Shown here: positions 6,423 through 8,700 of the stretch, in pieces
How positions within the stretch are numbered: the first letter of the stretch is position 1
How the letters are laid out: every line of letters starts with the position of its first letter
NCBI GenBank assembly: GCA_042091035.1
Contig: JBELIG010000131.1
Coordinates: 1 to 8,700 of the forward strand
Reading direction: 5' to 3'
Length of the DNA stretch: 8,700 nucleotides
Source: AM-2324 sp042091035
Lineage (GTDB): Bacteria; Bacteroidota; Bacteroidia; Chitinophagales; Saprospiraceae
Translations under genes and position numbers: made by a program
The notes under the pieces: model-generated
What the model saw: only the letters and a program-made list of their open reading frames with translations
The model's database searches: none
Told to the model about the DNA's origin: nothing

Positions 6423-7259
6423 TCAAAGTTTATTGAGCTTGGATTGGATCTTATTTGCTTTGCCTGGACCAAAGGCTTTTTCTTTGTACTTAGTGATATG
6501 GAAAATACCTGCATTGGTATTTGTTCCATAAATAGACTGAGCATTTAAAAGGTCTTGTTCTTTGATTACTGATTCTTGAATGTTAAACAAACCACTTAGA
6601 TTTGGTTTGAGTAATTGTCGCCGAATAATCCCATCAAGACATCCTGAAGAGAGTGGTGGAGTGATAATTTGGTCTCCAAGATCAATGAATAGATTTGAAG
6701 AGGAAAACTCTGCTATTTCATCAGATGTATTCATTAAAATAACATCGCTAAAATCATGTTTTGTGGCATAAGCTTTGGCTAGAACGTAGTGCAAGCTATT
6801 GCTGCTTTTTATGGATTCAAGTAAGCTGTTTTTTTGCAACAAGTGTTCCTTGAATATACCTACTGACTCTATCTTTTGTCCTATTTGGTAAGTACCTGAA
6901 CTTAGTGTTGAGCATTCAATATAGAAATCTACTTTTGGACTAGATGGTGTATATCTAGAACCATGAATTCTAAAGAACTGTATACGAATCGAACAGCTGT
7001 TGTATTGACTTATTTTAGAAAATGAATCTACTGTTTCAATTAGAAGCTGTTTCTGGAAGCCACTACTGGGTAGTTCTAAACCAAGAAGGCTTGCAGTTCT
7101 TTCCATACGTTCCATATGATCCTTTAGGAATTTTATCTGACCATCATGGACTGAGATGGTTTCAAAAAACCCATCTCCGTATTTTATCCCTCTATTCCCA
7201 AAGTTAAATACTAGATCATCTACATTTTGCCAGTTTCCCTTGTAAAATACTTTTGTCAT
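6423..7259 (-). CDS. Class IV PLP-dependent aminotransferase, possibly 4-amino-4-deoxychorismate lyase (PabC-like)
   Basis: This is a fold-type IV PLP enzyme of 278 residues, normal for the family. FGNRGIKYGDGFFETI (20-35) is the characteristic N-terminal motif. Lys151 in SIKSSNSLHYVLAKAYA is the likely Schiff-base lysine. Glu184 in EIAEFSSSNLFI contacts the PLP nitrogen, and TPPLSSGCLDGIIR (200-213) is the phosphate and substrate loop. The family includes aminodeoxychorismate lyase (folate pathway), branched-chain aminotransferases and D-amino-acid aminotransferases. The length and the G-D-G-F-F-E-T motif fit PabC-like members best, but sequence alone does not settle the substrate and no folate gene adjoins it. 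Its ATG overlaps the stop of the upstream exported-protein gene as ATGA (7256-7259), so the two are probably translationally coupled. The downstream accC is 108 bases away. Confidence 0.85.
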   Translation of the reverse strand: MTKVFYKGNWQNVDDLVFNFGNRGIKYGDGFFETISVHDGQIKFLKDHMERMERTASLLGLELPSSGFQKQLLIETVDSFSKISQYNSCSIRIQFFRIHGSRYTPSSPKVDFYIECSTLSSGTYQIGQKIESVGIFKEHLLQKNSLLESIKSSNSLHYVLAKAYATKHDFSDVILMNTSDEIAEFSSSNLFIDLGDQIITPPLSSGCLDGIIRRQLLKPNLSGLFNIQESVIKEQDLLNAQSIYGTNTNAGIFHITKYKEKAFGPGKANKIQSKLNKL

Positions 7260-8149
7260 CTTCCCCCTAAAGGTTTCATTAAACGGACCATTGGACCAAA
7301 TAAAGATCCTTTTGCATTATTAAAGTCTAGTAGGTTGTTTTTTGTGTATATATTCTGAATACCTAGCTGTCCATTTAACGCTTTAAATTTAAATTGAACA
7401 CCAGAACTGTTGTAGTACTTAATCAAGCCACGAGCAGATTGCCTGTGCTCCATAAATACGTATACGTTATTACCTACCTTATAGAAAAAGCCAAATTCAT
7501 AATTTATACCAATAAAAGACCTTCTGTCTATGGAGTAATTTCCTCCGATTTCTAGATTCAAGAAAGCTTCAGCATTACCTATAGTAACACCATGCCTAAT
7601 GTCTAAAAAGTTATCATCACTAAATCCTATTCGACTACCTCCACCAAATGAAACGTAGGGGTGAATAAGTTTTGATTGGCCATAATTTATTTGAAAAAGA
7701 CCACTTAATTCTGTTCCTCGTTCGTATACGATTGTTGAGATTTCAAAGCTTAATCTATTTGAGATCTTTAAGAGAAGTTCATTTTGTAAAAGGAGGTTGG
7801 ATTTATAGAGCGTTGATTTGACGTCGAAACCATTATTTGCATAATAGTAAAGTTGTTCTTTTTTCATATCAAGGCCAGCCTTCTTTGAATTTGACTTATT
7901 TAATGCCGAAATCTTATTTATGGATTTGATGTTTTCCATAGAGAAAAGAATGGTGTCATTATCAACTTTTAAGCTGAGTTCGTTACCATTCATTTCAATG
8001 AGCTGGCCGCTTAAATAGGAGCCATTATTAAAAATGATTTTGAAAAATTCTAGATTCTCAATTTCTTTTTTTGGATTGTCCTGAGCATAGCTGATACTTA
8101 AAAATAAAAAAAAGGCTACACAAGTCGTAAGAATTAATTTGAACTTCAT
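7256..8149 (-). CDS. Exported protein of unknown function, probably outer-membrane-associated
   Basis: The product, 297 residues from the ATG at 8147-8149, is not recognised. Residues 1-22 are a classic Sec signal peptide (MKFK, a hydrophobic core, then SISYA before Gln23); Cys10 is not in a lipobox. Residues about 35-80 (KIIFNNGSYLSGQLIEMNGNELSLKVDNDTILFSMENIKSI) form a small beta domain of the kind often found at the N-terminus of Bacteroidota envelope proteins, built around a repeated 'NG...G.I...N...L.V..D' pattern. Residues about 105-297 have alternating polar and hydrophobic strands rich in aromatic residues and Gly, consistent with a beta-barrel. The C-terminus (MVRLMKPLGGR) lacks the typical terminal aromatic residue. 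The frame stays open 113 codons further upstream, but that part is antisense to the transporter gene and would hide the signal peptide, so the inner ATG is chosen. It is coupled to the aminotransferase gene by ATGA. Confidence 0.8.
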   Translation of the reverse strand: MKFKLILTTCVAFFLFLSISYAQDNPKKEIENLEFFKIIFNNGSYLSGQLIEMNGNELSLKVDNDTILFSMENIKSINKISALNKSNSKKAGLDMKKEQLYYYANNGFDVKSTLYKSNLLLQNELLLKISNRLSFEISTIVYERGTELSGLFQINYGQSKLIHPYVSFGGGSRIGFSDDNFLDIRHGVTIGNAEAFLNLEIGGNYSIDRRSFIGINYEFGFFYKVGNNVYVFMEHRQSARGLIKYYNSSGVQFKFKALNGQLGIQNIYTKNNLLDFNNAKGSLFGPMVRLMKPLGGR

Positions 8150-8165
8150 ATTTTGAAAAAGATGC

Positions 8166-8199
8166 TTGTTTATCAAGATAAGCCGATTGAATAAATTTG
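8166..8199 (+). promoter_or_regulatory. Promoter of the queuosine-precursor transporter gene
   Basis: TTG at 8166-8168 and TAAATTTG at 8192-8199 are separated by 23 bases. This fits the Bacteroidota pattern of a TTG -33 element, a spacer of about 17-23 bases, and TAnnTTTG at -7. The expected transcription start is about 8203-8206, only a few bases before the ATG at 8208, so the mRNA may be almost leaderless. The 58-base divergent gap (8150-8207) must also hold the promoter of the exported-protein gene; I see no clear TAnnTTTG for it. Confidence 0.6.
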
Positions 8200-8207
8200 A
8201 AACTATT

Positions 8208-8700
8208 ATGTTTAAGAACAAATCCAATATACTCTTTTTTATGCTTGGTGCAATATTTATAACCAATGCCTTACTAGCTGAATTCATTGGTGTAAAAATA
8301 TTTGCATTGGAAGATACACTGGGATTCTCTGATTTCAAATGGAGCCTACTGGGAGAAACTGTTTCCCTAGATTTGACGGCAGGGGTATTATTATGGCCGG
8401 TTGTTTTTATTTTGACCGATGTAATAAACGAGTATTTTGGAAAACAAGGGGTTCGATTCCTTAGTTTTACGGCAGTAGGGTTGATCATTTATGCATTTTT
8501 TATGATTGGTTTTTCTATCAATTTGGCTCCAGCAAGTTTTTGGCTTGAGCAAGGTCAATCCATTGGAGTGTCCAATATGCAGGATGCTTATGGTTCTATT
8601 TTTGGCCAAAGCAATTGGATTATAGTTGGATCTTTAGTTGCCTTTCTTGTGGGCCAATTATTAGATGTTTTTGTTTTTCAATTCATTAATAAAAGGACGA
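8208..8700 (+). CDS. yhhQ: Queuosine precursor transporter, YhhQ/VUT family (3' end outside window)
   Basis: This inner-membrane carrier family imports 7-deaza-guanine precursors (preQ0/preQ1) for queuosine tRNA modification. The 164 visible residues are open to the window edge. IFITNALLAEFIGVKIF (16-32) matches the family N-terminus. LTDVINEYFGKQGVRFLSF (69-87) is the hallmark charged motif, and NLAPASFWLE, GVSNMQDAYGSIFGQSNWII and GSLVAFLVGQLLDVFVF (141-157) are conserved blocks. Hydrophobic segments lie near 8-30, 55-72, 84-103 and 137-160. Between the first two is a periplasm-sized insertion typical of the longer Bacteroidota form. The frame is open further upstream, but ATG 8208 matches the family N-terminus and sits just behind the promoter. 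It is divergent from the exported-protein gene with 58 bases between start codons. No queuosine gene is visible in the window. Confidence 0.9.
   Translation, partial: MFKNKSNILFFMLGAIFITNALLAEFIGVKIFALEDTLGFSDFKWSLLGETVSLDLTAGVLLWPVVFILTDVINEYFGKQGVRFLSFTAVGLIIYAFFMIGFSINLAPASFWLEQGQSIGVSNMQDAYGSIFGQSNWIIVGSLVAFLVGQLLDVFVFQFINKRT

Noticed and set aside
6320..6544. Minus-strand 74-codon frame between accC and the aminotransferase gene
   Set aside because: More than half overlaps the aminotransferase coding sequence in another frame, and the remainder is low-complexity AT-rich DNA that contains the accC -7 box.
8150..8488. 113-codon upstream extension of the exported-protein frame on the minus strand
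   Set aside because: It is antisense to the clearly recognisable transporter coding sequence, has no family-like pattern, and would bury a good signal peptide in the middle of the protein.
1..8700. Mobile element, defence system, CRISPR array, tRNA or rRNA
   Set aside because: No transposase, integrase, terminal repeats, regular direct repeats or RNA-gene signatures were found; nearly all the DNA is accounted for by the listed genes.

Overview
The window looks like ordinary chromosomal DNA from a member of the Bacteroidota. The sequence is AT-rich and lacks strong Shine-Dalgarno sites. Two places match the Bacteroidota -7 box TAnnTTTG, and a hypothetical exported protein with a beta-rich body has the style common in that phylum. 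I cannot place it more precisely. No rRNA, tRNA, mobile element, CRISPR array or prophage is visible.

Left part, plus strand (1-3668): the end of a biotin operon. The order is the 3' part of bioA, a beta-ketoacyl-ACP synthase-fold protein, bioB and tpiA, closed by a strong intrinsic terminator. The synthase-like gene lies between two biotin genes, 5 bases after the bioA stop, and has an intact Cys-His-His site. It is therefore a candidate for a role in making or handling the pimeloyl chain that feeds biotin synthesis. tpiA follows bioB by 19 bases and probably rides on the same transcript.

Middle (3669-4840), plus strand: an XRE/HTH plus S24 (LexA/CI-like) regulator, and a 69-residue protein of unknown function 2 bases behind it. 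The regulator has lost both catalytic residues of the self-cleavage site (Ser to Ala, Lys to Arg), so it should be a non-cleavable repressor or activator. An imperfect palindrome ends 7 bases before its start codon and may be its own operator. A perfect 32-base palindrome with A and T tracts ends this unit and also the converging accC gene.

Right part (4842-8149), minus strand: read in transcription order these are a probable outer-membrane or periplasmic protein with a signal peptide, a class IV PLP aminotransferase (PabC-like) overlapping it by ATGA, and a biotin carboxylase (AccC-type). The carboxylase has its own likely promoter. Biotin made by the left operon is the cofactor of the carboxylase complex to which the last gene belongs, although the two units converge and are not one operon.

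Far right (8208-8700), plus strand: the 5' part of a queuosine-precursor transporter (YhhQ/VUT family) running off the window. It is divergent from the exported-protein gene and is preceded by a good Bacteroidota promoter only a few bases from its start codon.

Most of the window is housekeeping metabolism. The best leads are the synthase in the biotin operon and the catalytically dead S24 regulator with its small partner and possible operator.
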